This document shows positions 22,850 through 34,530 of a stretch of 64,000 nt of DNA, piece by piece. Below the pieces are notes generated by a model, which saw only the letters and a program-made list of their open reading frames with translations, was not told the origin of the DNA and ran no database searches. The stretch is from Rhododendron vialii (taxonomy: Eukaryota > Streptophyta > Magnoliopsida > Ericales > Ericaceae), in assembly GCF_030253575.1 (NCBI RefSeq), contig NC_080566.1, positions 11,355,501 to 11,419,500 on the forward strand, written 5' to 3'. Position numbers and translations under genes: made by a program. The first letter of the stretch is position 1. The number at the start of each line of letters is the position of its first letter.

Positions 22850-23137
22850 TTTTTCGTTTTTGTACGAAATCCCTTCCCCGCCCCCCGTTCCCTTCTTTCA
22901 TCCGGTCGCCGCAACTTCGGCTCATTCCGTCCGGATCTTCCCGGAGAGTTTTCGCAGCGATTTTTCGAGCTGCGAGCCAAAATAGCCCCGTCAGCGGGCA
23001 CGTTCGGCCGTAGCCATCCCTCCAACGGGATACGGGGTCCGGCCGGCGAGACGTGGCTGGGAAAGCCAGAGATAGAGTGAGCAGTGCCCGACGGGGCAGA
23101 AAAATGGAACAAAAGAATTGAAAGCGGAGTGCCTATG

Positions 23138-23256
23138 GGGTGCGATCATACCAGCACTAATGCACCGGATCCCATCAGAACTCCGCAGTTAGGCGTGCTT
23201 GGGCGAGAGTAGTACTAGGATGGGTGACCCCCTGGGAAGTCCTCGTGTTGCACCCC
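23138..23256 (+). rRNA. 5S rRNA: 5S rRNA gene, A55G
   Basis: Family E. Confidence 0.94.
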
Positions 23257-23543
23257 TTTTTCGTTTTTGAACGAAATCCCTTCCCCGCCCCCGTTCCCTT
23301 CTTTCATCCGGTCGCCGCAACTTCGGCTCATTCCGTTCGGATCTTCCCGGAGAGTTTTCGCAGCGATTTTTCGAGCTGCGAGCCAAAATCGCCCCGTCAG
23401 CGGGCACGTTCGGCCGTAGCCATCCCTCCAACGGGATACGGGGTCCGGCCGGCGAGACGTGGCTGGGAAAGCCAGAGATAGAGTGAGCAGTGCCCGACGG
23501 GGCAGAAAAATGGAACAAAAGAATTGAAAGCGGAGTTCCTATG

Positions 23544-23662
23544 GGGTGCGATCATACCAGCACTAATGCACCGGATCCCATCAGAACTCCGCAGTTAGGC
23601 GTGCTTGGGCGAGAGTAGTACTAGGATGGGTGACCCCCTGGGAAGTCGTCGTGTTGCACCCC
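23544..23662 (+). rRNA. 5S rRNA: 5S rRNA gene, A55G and C105G
   Basis: Family T; -7 is T. Confidence 0.93.
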
Positions 23663-23950
23663 TTTTTCGTTTTTGTACGAAATCCCTTCCCCGCCCCCCG
23701 TTCCCTTCTTTCATCCGGTCGCCGCAACTTCGGCTCATTCCGTCCGGATCTTCCCGGAGAGTTTTCGCAGCGATTTTTCGAGCTGCGAGCCAAAATAGCC
23801 CCGTCAGCGGGCACGTTCGGCCGTAGCCATCCCTCCAACGGGATACGGGGTCCGGCCGGCGAGACGTGGCTGGGAAAGCCAGAGATAGAGTGAGCAGTGC
23901 CCGACGGGGCAGAAAAATGGAACAAAAGAATTGAAAGCGGAGTGCCTATG

Positions 23951-24069
23951 GGGTGCGATCATACCAGCACTAATGCACCGGATCCCATCAGAACTCCGCA
24001 GTTAGGCGTGCTTGGGCGAGAGTAGTACTAGGATGGGTGACCCCCTGGGAAGTCGTCGTGTTGCACCCC
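23951..24069 (+). rRNA. 5S rRNA: 5S rRNA gene, A55G and C105G
   Basis: Family T with CCTTCCTCGCC. Confidence 0.93.
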
Positions 24070-24357
24070 TTTTTCGTTTTTGTACGAAATCCCTTCCTCG
24101 CCCCCCGTTCCCTTCTTTCATCCGGTCGCCGCAACTTCGGCTCATTCCGTCCGGATCTTCCCGGAGAGTTTTCGCAGCGATTTTTCGAGCTGCGAGCCAA
24201 AATAGCCCCGTCAGCGGGCACGTTCGGCCGTAGCCATCCCTCCAACGGGATACGGGGTCCGGCCGGCGAGACGTGGCTGGGAAAGCCAGAGATAGAGTGA
24301 GCAGTGCCCGACGGGGCAGAAAAATGGAACAAAAGAATTGAAAGCGGAGTGCCTATG

Positions 24358-24476
24358 GGGTGCGATCATACCAGCACTAATGCACCGGATCCCATCAGAA
24401 CTCCGCAGTTAGGCGTGCTTGGGCGAGAGTAGTACTAGGATGGGTGACCCCCTGGGAAGTCGTCGTGTTGCACCCC
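24358..24476 (+). rRNA. 5S rRNA: 5S rRNA gene, A55G and C105G
   Basis: Mosaic: T gene and ATAGCCCC, but GAACG as in F; CCCGACGAGGC tail as at 15816. Confidence 0.93.
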
Positions 24477-24764
24477 TTTTTCGTTTTTGAACGAAATCCC
24501 TTCCCCGCCCCCCGTTCCCTTCTTTCATCCGGTCGCCGCAACTTCGGCTCATTCCGTCCGGATCTTCCCGGAGAGTTTTCGCAGCGATTTTTCGAGCTGC
24601 GAGCCAAAATAGCCCCGTCAGCGGGCACGTTCGGCCGTAGCCATCCCTCCAACGGGATACGGGGTCCGGCCGGCGAGACGTGGCTGGGAAAGCCAGAGAT
24701 AGAGTGAGCAGTGCCCGACGAGGCAGAAAAATGGAACAAAAGAATTGAAAGCGGAGTGCCTATG

Positions 24765-24883
24765 GGGTGCGATCATACCAGCACTAATGCACCGGATCCC
24801 ATCAGAACTCCGCAGTTAGGCGTGCTTGGGCGAGAGTAGTACTAGGATGGGTGACCCCCTGGGAAGTCGTCGTGTTGCACCCC
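24765..24883 (+). rRNA. 5S rRNA: 5S rRNA gene, A55G and C105G
   Basis: Mosaic: T gene with the ATCGCCCC of family a. Confidence 0.93.
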
Positions 24884-25171
24884 TTTTTCGTTTTTGTACG
24901 AAATCCCTTCCCCGCCCCCCGTTCCCTTCTTTCATCCGGTCGCCGCAACTTCGGCTCATTCCGTCCGGATCTTCCCGGAGAGTTTTCGCAGCGATTTTTC
25001 GAGCTGCGAGCCAAAATCGCCCCGTCAGCGGGCACGTTCGGCCGTAGCCATCCCTCCAACGGGATACGGGGTCCGGCCGGCGAGACGTGGCTGGGAAAGC
25101 CAGAGATAGAGTGAGCAGTGCCCGACGGGGCAGAAAAATGGAACAAAAGAATTGAAAGCGGAGTGCCTATG

Positions 25172-25290
25172 GGGTGCGATCATACCAGCACTAATGCACC
25201 GGATCCCATCAGAACTCCGCAGTTAGGCGTGCTTGGGCGAGAGTAGTACTAGGATGGGTGACCCCCTGGGAAGTCCTCGTGTTGCACCCC
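25172..25290 (+). rRNA. 5S rRNA: 5S rRNA gene, A55G
   Basis: Family C; tail has GGCTGAGAAAG and GAAGTGCTCGAC. Confidence 0.94.
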
Positions 25291-25578
25291 TTTTTCGTTT
25301 TCGTACGAAATCCCTTCCCCGCCCCCCGTTCCCTTCTTTCATCCGGTCGCCGCAACTTCGGCTCATTCCGTCCGGATCTTCCCGGAGAGATTTCGCAGCG
25401 ATTTTTCGAGCTGCGAGCCAAAATAGCCCCGTCAGCGGGCACGTTCGGCCGTAGCCATCCCTCCAACGGGATACGGGGTCCGGCCGGCGAGACGTGGCTG
25501 AGAAAGCCAGAGATAGAGTGAGAAGTGCTCGACGGGGCAGAAAAATGGAACAAAAGAATTGAAAGCGGAGTGCCTATG

Positions 25579-25697
25579 GGGTGCGATCATACCAGCACTA
25601 ATGCACCGGATCCCATCAGAACTCCGCAGTTAGGCGCGCTTGGGCGAGAGTAGTACTAGGATGGGTGACCCCCTGGGAAGTCCTCGTGTTGCACCCC
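25579..25697 (+). rRNA. 5S rRNA: 5S rRNA gene, A55G and T59C
   Basis: Box A reads AGTTAGGCGCG, two changes. Family a. Confidence 0.92.
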
Positions 25698-25985
25698 TTT
25701 TTCGTTTTTGTACGAAATCCCTTCCCCGCCCCCCGTTCCCTTCTTTCATCCGGTCGCCGCAACTTCGGCTCATTCCGTCCGGATCTTCCCGGAGAGTTTT
25801 CGCAGCGATTTTTCGAGCTGCGAGCCAAAATCGCCCCGTCAGCGGGCACGTTCGGCCGTAGCCATCCCTCCAACGGGATACGGGGTCCGGCCGGCGAGAC
25901 GTGGCTGGGAAAGCCAGAGATAGAGTGAGCAGTGCCCGACGGGGCAGAAAAATGGAACAAAAGAATTGAAAGCGGAGTGCCTATG

Positions 25986-26104
25986 GGGTGCGATCATACC
26001 AGCACTAATGCACCGGATCCCATCAGAACTCCGCAGTTAGGCGTGCTTGGGCGAGAGTAGTACTAGGATGGGTGACCCCCTGGGAAGTCCTCGTGTTGCA
26101 CCCC
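25986..26104 (+). rRNA. 5S rRNA: 5S rRNA gene, A55G
   Basis: Family C; tail ACGGGGAAGAAA. Confidence 0.94.
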
Positions 26105-26392
26105 TTTTTCGTTTTCGTACGAAATCCCTTCCCCGCCCCCCGTTCCCTTCTTTCATCCGGTCGCCGCAACTTCGGCTCATTCCGTCCGGATCTTCCCGGA
26201 GAGATTTCGCAGCGATTTTTCGAGCTGCGAGCCAAAATAGCCCCGTCAGCGGGCACGTTCGGCCGTAGCCATCCCTCCAACGGGATACGGGGTCCGGCCG
26301 GCGAGACGTGGCTGGGAAAGCCAGAGATAGAGTGAGCAGTGCCCGACGGGGAAGAAAAATGGAACAAAAGAATTGAAAGCGGAGTGCCTATG

Positions 26393-26511
26393 GGGTGCGA
26401 TCATACCAGCACTAATGCACCGGATCCCATCAGAACTCCGCAGTTAGGCGTGCTTGGGCGAGAGTAGTACTAGGATGGGTGACCCCCTGGGAAGTCGTCG
26501 TGTTGCACCCC
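26393..26511 (+). rRNA. 5S rRNA: 5S rRNA gene, A55G and C105G
   Basis: Family T. Confidence 0.93.
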
Positions 26512-26799
26512 TTTTTCGTTTTTGTACGAAATCCCTTCCCCGCCCCCCGTTCCCTTCTTTCATCCGGTCGCCGCAACTTCGGCTCATTCCGTCCGGATCT
26601 TCCCGGAGAGTTTTCGCAGCGATTTTTCGAGCTGCGAGCCAAAATAGCCCCGTCAGCGGGCACGTTCGGCCGTAGCCATCCCTCCAACGGGATACGGGGT
26701 CCGGCCGGCGAGACGTGGCTGGGAAAGCCAGAGATAGAGTGAGCAGTGCCCGACGGGGCAGAAAAATGGAACAAAAGAATTGAAAGCGGAGTGCCTATG

Positions 26800-26918
26800 G
26801 GGTGCGATCATACCAGCACTAATGCACCGGATCCCATCAGAACTCCGCAGTTAGGCGTGCTTGGGCGAGAGTAGTACTAGGATGGGTGACCCCCTGGGAA
26901 GTCCTCGTGTTGCACCCC
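26800..26918 (+). rRNA. 5S rRNA: 5S rRNA gene, A55G
   Basis: Family E. Confidence 0.94.
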
Positions 26919-27205
26919 TTTTTCGTTTTTGAACGAAATCCCTTCCCCGCCCCCGTTCCCTTCTTTCATCCGGTCGCCGCAACTTCGGCTCATTCCGTTC
27001 GGATCTTCCCGGAGAGTTTTCGCAGCGATTTTTCGAGCTGCGAGCCAAAATCGCCCCGTCAGCGGGCACGTTCGGCCGTAGCCATCCCTCCAACGGGATA
27101 CGGGGTCCGGCCGGCGAGACGTGGCTGGGAAAGCCAGAGATAGAGTGAGCAGTGCCCGACGGGGCAGAAAAATGGAACAAAAGAATTGAAAGCGGAGTTC
27201 CTATG

Positions 27206-27324
27206 GGGTGCGATCATACCAGCACTAATGCACCGGATCCCATCAGAACTCCGCAGTTAGGCGTGCTTGGGCGAGAGTAGTACTAGGATGGGTGACCCCC
27301 TGGGAAGTCGTCGTGTTGCACCCC
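27206..27324 (+). rRNA. 5S rRNA: 5S rRNA gene, A55G and C105G
   Basis: Family T with AAAGCAAGAG; -7 is T. Confidence 0.93.
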
Positions 27325-27612
27325 TTTTTCGTTTTTGTACGAAATCCCTTCCCCGCCCCCCGTTCCCTTCTTTCATCCGGTCGCCGCAACTTCGGCTCAT
27401 TCCGTCCGGATCTTCCCGGAGAGTTTTCGCAGCGATTTTTCGAGCTGCGAGCCAAAATAGCCCCGTCAGCGGGCACGTTCGGCCGTAGCCATCCCTCCAA
27501 CGGGATACGGGGTCCGGCCGGCGAGACGTGGCTGGGAAAGCAAGAGATAGAGTGAGCAGTGCCCGACGGGGCAGAAAAATGGAACAAAAGAATTGAAAGC
27601 GGAGTGCCTATG

Positions 27613-27731
27613 GGGTGCGATCATACCAGCACTAATGCACCGGATCCCATCAGAACTCCGCAGTTAGGCGTGCTTGGGCGAGAGTAGTACTAGGATGGGT
27701 GACCCCCTGGGAAGTCGTCGTGTTCCACCCC
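27613..27731 (+). rRNA. 5S rRNA: 5S rRNA gene, A55G, C105G and G113C
   Basis: GTTCCACCCC breaks the C6-G113 pair of the terminal helix. Family T with GCCATAATAG and the GAAGTGCTCGAC tail. A good candidate for a non-functional copy. Confidence 0.9.
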
Positions 27732-28019
27732 TTTTTCGTTTTTGTACGAAATCCCTTCCCCGCCCCCCGTTCCCTTCTTTCATCCGGTCGCCGCAACTTC
27801 GGCTCATTCCGTCCGGATCTTCCCGGAGAGTTTTCGCAGCGATTTTTCGAGCTGCGAGCCATAATAGCCCCGTCAGCGGGCACGTTCGGCCGTAGCCATC
27901 CCTCCAACGGGATACGGGGTCCGGCCGGCGAGACGTGGCTGAGAAAGCCAGAGATAGAGTGAGAAGTGCTCGACGGGGCAGAAAAATGGAACAAAAGAAT
28001 TGAAAGCGGAGTGCCTATG

Positions 28020-28138
28020 GGGTGCGATCATACCAGCACTAATGCACCGGATCCCATCAGAACTCCGCAGTTAGGCGCGCTTGGGCGAGAGTAGTACTAG
28101 GATGGGTGACCCCCTGGGAAGTCCTCGTGTTGCACCCC
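28020..28138 (+). rRNA. 5S rRNA: 5S rRNA gene, A55G and T59C
   Basis: Family a, ending in GAGTTCC. Confidence 0.92.
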
Positions 28139-28426
28139 TTTTTCGTTTTTGTACGAAATCCCTTCCCCGCCCCCCGTTCCCTTCTTTCATCCGGTCGCCG
28201 CAACTTCGGCTCATTCCGTCCGGATCTTCCCGGAGAGTTTTCGCAGCGATTTTTCGAGCTGCGAGCCAAAATCGCCCCGTCAGCGGGCACGTTCGGCCGT
28301 AGCCATCCCTCCAACGGGATACGGGGTCCGGCCGGCGAGACGTGGCTGGGAAAGCCAGAGATAGAGTGAGCAGTGCCCGACGGGGCAGAAAAATGGAACA
28401 AAAGAATTGAAAGCGGAGTTCCTATG

Positions 28427-28545
28427 GGGTGCGATCATACCAGCACTAATGCACCGGATCCCATCAGAACTCCGCAGTTAGGCGTGCTTGGGCGAGAGTA
28501 GTACTAGGATGGGTGACCCCCTGGGAAGTCGTCGTGTTGCACCCC
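28427..28545 (+). rRNA. 5S rRNA: 5S rRNA gene, A55G and C105G
   Basis: Duplicate of 27206; -7 is T. Confidence 0.93.
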
Positions 28546-28833
28546 TTTTTCGTTTTTGTACGAAATCCCTTCCCCGCCCCCCGTTCCCTTCTTTCATCCG
28601 GTCGCCGCAACTTCGGCTCATTCCGTCCGGATCTTCCCGGAGAGTTTTCGCAGCGATTTTTCGAGCTGCGAGCCAAAATAGCCCCGTCAGCGGGCACGTT
28701 CGGCCGTAGCCATCCCTCCAACGGGATACGGGGTCCGGCCGGCGAGACGTGGCTGGGAAAGCAAGAGATAGAGTGAGCAGTGCCCGACGGGGCAGAAAAA
28801 TGGAACAAAAGAATTGAAAGCGGAGTGCCTATG

Positions 28834-28952
28834 GGGTGCGATCATACCAGCACTAATGCACCGGATCCCATCAGAACTCCGCAGTTAGGCGTGCTTGGGC
28901 GAGAGTAGTACTAGGATGGGTGACCCCCTGGGAAGTCGTCGTGTTCCACCCC
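28834..28952 (+). rRNA. 5S rRNA: 5S rRNA gene, A55G, C105G and G113C
   Basis: Duplicate of 27613, with the same broken terminal-helix pair. Confidence 0.9.
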
Positions 28953-29240
28953 TTTTTCGTTTTTGTACGAAATCCCTTCCCCGCCCCCCGTTCCCTTCTT
29001 TCATCCGGTCGCCGCAACTTCGGCTCATTCCGTCCGGATCTTCCCGGAGAGTTTTCGCAGCGATTTTTCGAGCTGCGAGCCATAATAGCCCCGTCAGCGG
29101 GCACGTTCGGCCGTAGCCATCCCTCCAACGGGATACGGGGTCCGGCCGGCGAGACGTGGCTGAGAAAGCCAGAGATAGAGTGAGAAGTGCTCGACGGGGC
29201 AGAAAAATGGAACAAAAGAATTGAAAGCGGAGTGCCTATG

Positions 29241-29359
29241 GGGTGCGATCATACCAGCACTAATGCACCGGATCCCATCAGAACTCCGCAGTTAGGCGCG
29301 CTTGGGCGAGAGTAGTACTAGGATGGGTGACCCCCTGGGAAGTCCTCGTGTTGCACCCC
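29241..29359 (+). rRNA. 5S rRNA: 5S rRNA gene, A55G and T59C
   Basis: Duplicate of 28020, but its unit ends in GAGTGCC. Confidence 0.92.
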
Positions 29360-29647
29360 TTTTTCGTTTTTGTACGAAATCCCTTCCCCGCCCCCCGTTC
29401 CCTTCTTTCATCCGGTCGCCGCAACTTCGGCTCATTCCGTCCGGATCTTCCCGGAGAGTTTTCGCAGCGATTTTTCGAGCTGCGAGCCAAAATCGCCCCG
29501 TCAGCGGGCACGTTCGGCCGTAGCCATCCCTCCAACGGGATACGGGGTCCGGCCGGCGAGACGTGGCTGGGAAAGCCAGAGATAGAGTGAGCAGTGCCCG
29601 ACGGGGCAGAAAAATGGAACAAAAGAATTGAAAGCGGAGTGCCTATG

Positions 29648-29766
29648 GGGTGCGATCATACCAGCACTAATGCACCGGATCCCATCAGAACTCCGCAGTT
29701 AGGCGTGCTTGGGCGAGAGTAGTACTAGGATGGGTGACCCCCTGGGAAGTCCTCGTGTTGCACCCC
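29648..29766 (+). rRNA. 5S rRNA: 5S rRNA gene, A55G
   Basis: Family C with CAGTTCCCGAC. Confidence 0.94.
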
Positions 29767-30054
29767 TTTTTCGTTTTCGTACGAAATCCCTTCCCCGCCC
29801 CCCGTTCCCTTCTTTCATCCGGTCGCCGCAACTTCGGCTCATTCCGTCCGGATCTTCCCGGAGAGATTTCGCAGCGATTTTTCGAGCTGCGAGCCAAAAT
29901 AGCCCCGTCAGCGGGCACGTTCGGCCGTAGCCATCCCTCCAACGGGATACGGGGTCCGGCCGGCGAGACGTGGCTGGGAAAGCCAGAGATAGAGTGAGCA
30001 GTTCCCGACGGGGCAGAAAAATGGAACAAAAGAATTGAAAGCGGAGTGCCTATG

Positions 30055-30173
30055 GGGTGCGATCATACCAGCACTAATGCACCGGATCCCATCAGAACTC
30101 CGCAGTTAGGCGTGCTTGGGCGAGAGTAGTACTAGGATGGGTGACCCCCTGGGAAGTCGTCGTGTTGCACCCC
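30055..30173 (+). rRNA. 5S rRNA: 5S rRNA gene, A55G and C105G
   Basis: Family T. Confidence 0.93.
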
Positions 30174-30461
30174 TTTTTCGTTTTTGTACGAAATCCCTTC
30201 CCCGCCCCCCGTTCCCTTCTTTCATCCGGTCGCCGCAACTTCGGCTCATTCCGTCCGGATCTTCCCGGAGAGTTTTCGCAGCGATTTTTCGAGCTGCGAG
30301 CCAAAATAGCCCCGTCAGCGGGCACGTTCGGCCGTAGCCATCCCTCCAACGGGATACGGGGTCCGGCCGGCGAGACGTGGCTGGGAAAGCCAGAGATAGA
30401 GTGAGCAGTGCCCGACGGGGCAGAAAAATGGAACAAAAGAATTGAAAGCGGAGTGCCTATG

Positions 30462-30580
30462 GGGTGCGATCATACCAGCACTAATGCACCGGATCCCATC
30501 AGAACTCCGCAGTTAGGCGTGCTTGGGCGAGAGTAGTACTAGGATGGGTGACCCCCTGGGAAGTCCTCGTGTTGCACCCC
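30462..30580 (+). rRNA. 5S rRNA: 5S rRNA gene, A55G
   Basis: Family a. Confidence 0.94.
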
Positions 30581-30868
30581 TTTTTCGTTTTTGTACGAAA
30601 TCCCTTCCCCGCCCCCCGTTCCCTTCTTTCATCCGGTCGCCGCAACTTCGGCTCATTCCGTCCGGATCTTCCCGGAGAGTTTTCGCAGCGATTTTTCGAG
30701 CTGCGAGCCAAAATCGCCCCGTCAGCGGGCACGTTCGGCCGTAGCCATCCCTCCAACGGGATACGGGGTCCGGCCGGCGAGACGTGGCTGGGAAAGCCAG
30801 AGATAGAGTGAGCAGTGCCCGACGGGGCAGAAAAATGGAACAAAAGAATTGAAAGCGGAGTGCCTATG

Positions 30869-30987
30869 GGGTGCGATCATACCAGCACTAATGCACCGGA
30901 TCCCATCAGAACTCCGCAGTTAGGCGTGCTTGGGCGAGAGTAGTACTAGGATGGGTGACCCCCTGGGAAGTCCTCGTGTTGCACCCC
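30869..30987 (+). rRNA. 5S rRNA: 5S rRNA gene, A55G
   Basis: Family C with CAGTTCCCGAC, partner of 29648. Confidence 0.94.
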
Positions 30988-31275
30988 TTTTTCGTTTTCG
31001 TACGAAATCCCTTCCCCGCCCCCCGTTCCCTTCTTTCATCCGGTCGCCGCAACTTCGGCTCATTCCGTCCGGATCTTCCCGGAGAGATTTCGCAGCGATT
31101 TTTCGAGCTGCGAGCCAAAATAGCCCCGTCAGCGGGCACGTTCGGCCGTAGCCATCCCTCCAACGGGATACGGGGTCCGGCCGGCGAGACGTGGCTGGGA
31201 AAGCCAGAGATAGAGTGAGCAGTTCCCGACGGGGCAGAAAAATGGAACAAAAGAATTGAAAGCGGAGTGCCTATG

Positions 31276-31394
31276 GGGTGCGATCATACCAGCACTAATG
31301 CACCGGATCCCATCAGAACTCCGCAGTTAGGCGTGCTTGGGCGAGAGTAGTACTAGGATGGGTGACCCCCTGGGAAGTCGTCGTGTTGCACCCC
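31276..31394 (+). rRNA. 5S rRNA: 5S rRNA gene, A55G and C105G
   Basis: Family T. Confidence 0.93.
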
Positions 31395-31682
31395 TTTTTC
31401 GTTTTTGTACGAAATCCCTTCCCCGCCCCCCGTTCCCTTCTTTCATCCGGTCGCCGCAACTTCGGCTCATTCCGTCCGGATCTTCCCGGAGAGTTTTCGC
31501 AGCGATTTTTCGAGCTGCGAGCCAAAATAGCCCCGTCAGCGGGCACGTTCGGCCGTAGCCATCCCTCCAACGGGATACGGGGTCCGGCCGGCGAGACGTG
31601 GCTGGGAAAGCCAGAGATAGAGTGAGCAGTGCCCGACGGGGCAGAAAAATGGAACAAAAGAATTGAAAGCGGAGTGCCTATG

Positions 31683-31801
31683 GGGTGCGATCATACCAGC
31701 ACTAATGCACCGGATCCCATCAGAACTCCGCAGTTAGGCGTGCTTGGGCGAGAGTAGTACTAGGATGGGTGACCCCCTGGGAAGTCCTCGTGTTGCACCC
31801 C
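31683..31801 (+). rRNA. 5S rRNA: 5S rRNA gene, A55G
   Basis: Family E, the last E unit of the window. Confidence 0.94.
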
Positions 31802-32088
31802 TTTTTCGTTTTTGAACGAAATCCCTTCCCCGCCCCCGTTCCCTTCTTTCATCCGGTCGCCGCAACTTCGGCTCATTCCGTTCGGATCTTCCCGGAGAGT
31901 TTTCGCAGCGATTTTTCGAGCTGCGAGCCAAAATCGCCCCGTCAGCGGGCACGTTCGGCCGTAGCCATCCCTCCAACGGGATACGGGGTCCGGCCGGCGA
32001 GACGTGGCTGGGAAAGCCAGAGATAGAGTGAGCAGTGCCCGACGGGGCAGAAAAATGGAACAAAAGAATTGAAAGCGGAGTTCCTATG

Positions 32089-32207
32089 GGGTGCGATCAT
32101 ACCAGCACTAATGCACCGGATCCCATCAGAACTCCGCAGTTAGGCGTGCTTGGGCGAGAGTAGTACTAGGATGGGTGACCCCCTGGGAAGTCGTCGTGTT
32201 GCACCCC
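32089..32207 (+). rRNA. 5S rRNA: 5S rRNA gene, A55G and C105G
   Basis: Family T with AAAGCAAGAG; -7 is T. Confidence 0.93.
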
Positions 32208-32495
32208 TTTTTCGTTTTTGTACGAAATCCCTTCCCCGCCCCCCGTTCCCTTCTTTCATCCGGTCGCCGCAACTTCGGCTCATTCCGTCCGGATCTTCCC
32301 GGAGAGTTTTCGCAGCGATTTTTCGAGCTGCGAGCCAAAATAGCCCCGTCAGCGGGCACGTTCGGCCGTAGCCATCCCTCCAACGGGATACGGGGTCCGG
32401 CCGGCGAGACGTGGCTGGGAAAGCAAGAGATAGAGTGAGCAGTGCCCGACGGGGCAGAAAAATGGAACAAAAGAATTGAAAGCGGAGTGCCTATG

Positions 32496-32614
32496 GGGTG
32501 CGATCATACCAGCACTAATGCACCGGATCCCATCAGAACTCCGCAGTTAGGCGTGCTTGGGCGAGAGTAGTACTAGGATGGGTGACCCCCTGGGAAGTCC
32601 TCGTGTTGCACCCC
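32496..32614 (+). rRNA. 5S rRNA: 5S rRNA gene, A55G
   Basis: C-like spacer (GAGATTTCGC) with an uncut TTTTT second run. Confidence 0.94.
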
Positions 32615-32902
32615 TTTTTCGTTTTTGTACGAAATCCCTTCCCCGCCCCCCGTTCCCTTCTTTCATCCGGTCGCCGCAACTTCGGCTCATTCCGTCCGGA
32701 TCTTCCCGGAGAGATTTCGCAGCGATTTTTCGAGCTGCGAGCCAAAATAGCCCCGTCAGCGGGCACGTTCGGCCGTAGCCATCCCTCCAACGGGATACGG
32801 GGTCCGGCCGGCGAGACGTGGCTGGGAAAGCCAGAGATAGAGTGAGCAGTGCCCGACGGGGCAGAAAAATGGAACAAAAGAATTGAAAGCGGAGTGCCTA
32901 TG

Positions 32903-33021
32903 GGGTGCGATCATACCAGCACTAATGCACCGGATCCCATCAGAACTCCGCAGTTAGGCGTGCTTGGGCGAGAGTAGTACTAGGATGGGTGACCCCCTGG
33001 GAAGTCGTCGTGTTGCACCCC
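32903..33021 (+). rRNA. 5S rRNA: 5S rRNA gene, A55G and C105G
   Basis: Mosaic: T-type gene followed by a C-family spacer. Confidence 0.93.
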
Positions 33022-33309
33022 TTTTTCGTTTTCGTACGAAATCCCTTCCCCGCCCCCCGTTCCCTTCTTTCATCCGGTCGCCGCAACTTCGGCTCATTCC
33101 GTCCGGATCTTCCCGGAGAGATTTCGCAGCGATTTTTCGAGCTGCGAGCCAAAATAGCCCCGTCAGCGGGCACGTTCGGCCGTAGCCATCCCTCCAACGG
33201 GATACGGGGTCCGGCCGGCGAGACGTGGCTGGGAAAGCCAGAGATAGAGTGAGCAGTGCCCGACGGGGCAGAAAAATGGAACAAAAGAATTGAAAGCGGA
33301 GTGCCTATG

Positions 33310-33428
33310 GGGTGCGATCATACCAGCACTAATGCACCGGATCCCATCAGAACTCCGCAGTTGGGCGTGCTTGGGCGAGAGTAGTACTAGGATGGGTGAC
33401 CCCCTGGGAAGTCCTCGTGTTGCACCCC
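33310..33428 (+). rRNA. 5S rRNA: 5S rRNA gene, A54G and A55G
   Basis: Box A reads AGTTGGGCGTG. Family C with CCCCTGTTCC. Confidence 0.92.
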
Positions 33429-33716
33429 TTTTTCGTTTTCGTACGAAATCCCTTCCCCGCCCCCTGTTCCCTTCTTTCATCCGGTCGCCGCAACTTCGGC
33501 TCATTCCGTCCGGATCTTCCCGGAGAGATTTCGCAGCGATTTTTCGAGCTGCGAGCCAAAATAGCCCCGTCAGCGGGCACGTTCGGCCGTAGCCATCCCT
33601 CCAACGGGATACGGGGTCCGGCCGGCGAGACGTGGCTGGGAAAGCCAGAGATAGAGTGAGCAGTGCCCGACGGGGCAGAAAAATGGAACAAAAGAATTGA
33701 AAGCGGAGTGCCTATG

Positions 33717-33835
33717 GGGTGCGATCATACCAGCACTAATGCACCGGATCCCATCAGAACTCCGCAGTTAGGCGTGCTTGGGCGAGAGTAGTACTAGGAT
33801 GGGTGACCCCCTGGGAAGTCGTCGTGTTGCACCCC
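33717..33835 (+). rRNA. 5S rRNA: 5S rRNA gene, A55G and C105G
   Basis: T gene with ATCGCCCC spacer (T/a mosaic). Confidence 0.93.
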
Positions 33836-34123
33836 TTTTTCGTTTTTGTACGAAATCCCTTCCCCGCCCCCCGTTCCCTTCTTTCATCCGGTCGCCGCAA
33901 CTTCGGCTCATTCCGTCCGGATCTTCCCGGAGAGTTTTCGCAGCGATTTTTCGAGCTGCGAGCCAAAATCGCCCCGTCAGCGGGCACGTTCGGCCGTAGC
34001 CATCCCTCCAACGGGATACGGGGTCCGGCCGGCGAGACGTGGCTGGGAAAGCCAGAGATAGAGTGAGCAGTGCCCGACGGGGCAGAAAAATGGAACAAAA
34101 GAATTGAAAGCGGAGTGCCTATG

Positions 34124-34242
34124 GGGTGCGATCATCCCAGCACTAATGCACCGGATCCCATCAGAACTCCGCAGTTAGGCGTGCTTGGGCGAGAGTAGTA
34201 CTAGGATGGGTGACCCCCTGGGAAGTCGTCGTGTTGCACCCC
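34124..34242 (+). rRNA. 5S rRNA: 5S rRNA gene, A13C, A55G and C105G
   Basis: GATCATCCCAG is private. T spacer with GAGATTTCGC, CATAATAG and GAAGTGCTCGAC. Confidence 0.91.
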
Positions 34243-34530
34243 TTTTTCGTTTTTGTACGAAATCCCTTCCCCGCCCCCCGTTCCCTTCTTTCATCCGGTC
34301 GCCGCAACTTCGGCTCATTCCGTCCGGATCTTCCCGGAGAGATTTCGCAGCGATTTTTCGAGCTGCGAGCCATAATAGCCCCGTCAGCGGGCACGTTCGG
34401 CCGTAGCCATCCCTCCAACGGGATACGGGGTCCGGCCGGCGAGACGTGGCTGAGAAAGCCAGAGATAGAGTGAGAAGTGCTCGACGGGGCAGAAAAATGG
34501 AACAAAAGAATTGAAAGCGGAGTGCCTATG

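Larger units (their letters stand above)
21105..23543 (+). repeat. T-E dimer repeat, three 813 bp copies
   Basis: A 407 bp T unit alternates with a 406 bp E unit at 21105, 21918 and 22731, followed by a further T at 23544. Each E unit ends with GAGTTCC, so each T gene has T at -7. Confidence 0.9.
27206..29647 (+). repeat. 3-unit, 1221 bp tandem duplication
   Basis: T with AGCAAGAG, T with G113C, and an a unit with T59C at 27206, 27613, 28020 recur at 28427, 28834, 29241 with all three private markers. Confidence 0.92.
29648..31682 (+). repeat. Partial 3-unit repeat at 1221 bp offset
   Basis: C, T, a at 29648, 30055, 30462 are followed by C, T at 30869, 31276. Both C units carry the rare spacer marker CAGTTCCCGAC. 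Confidence 0.85.
32496..33716 (+). repeat. 3-unit segment duplicated 3663 bp away, copy 1
   Basis: Holds a C-like unit with an uncut second T run, a T/C mosaic, and a gene with GTTGGGCG plus spacer CCCCTGTTCC. The same three occur at 36159-37379. The only two GTTGGGCG genes in the window are in these copies. Confidence 0.88.
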
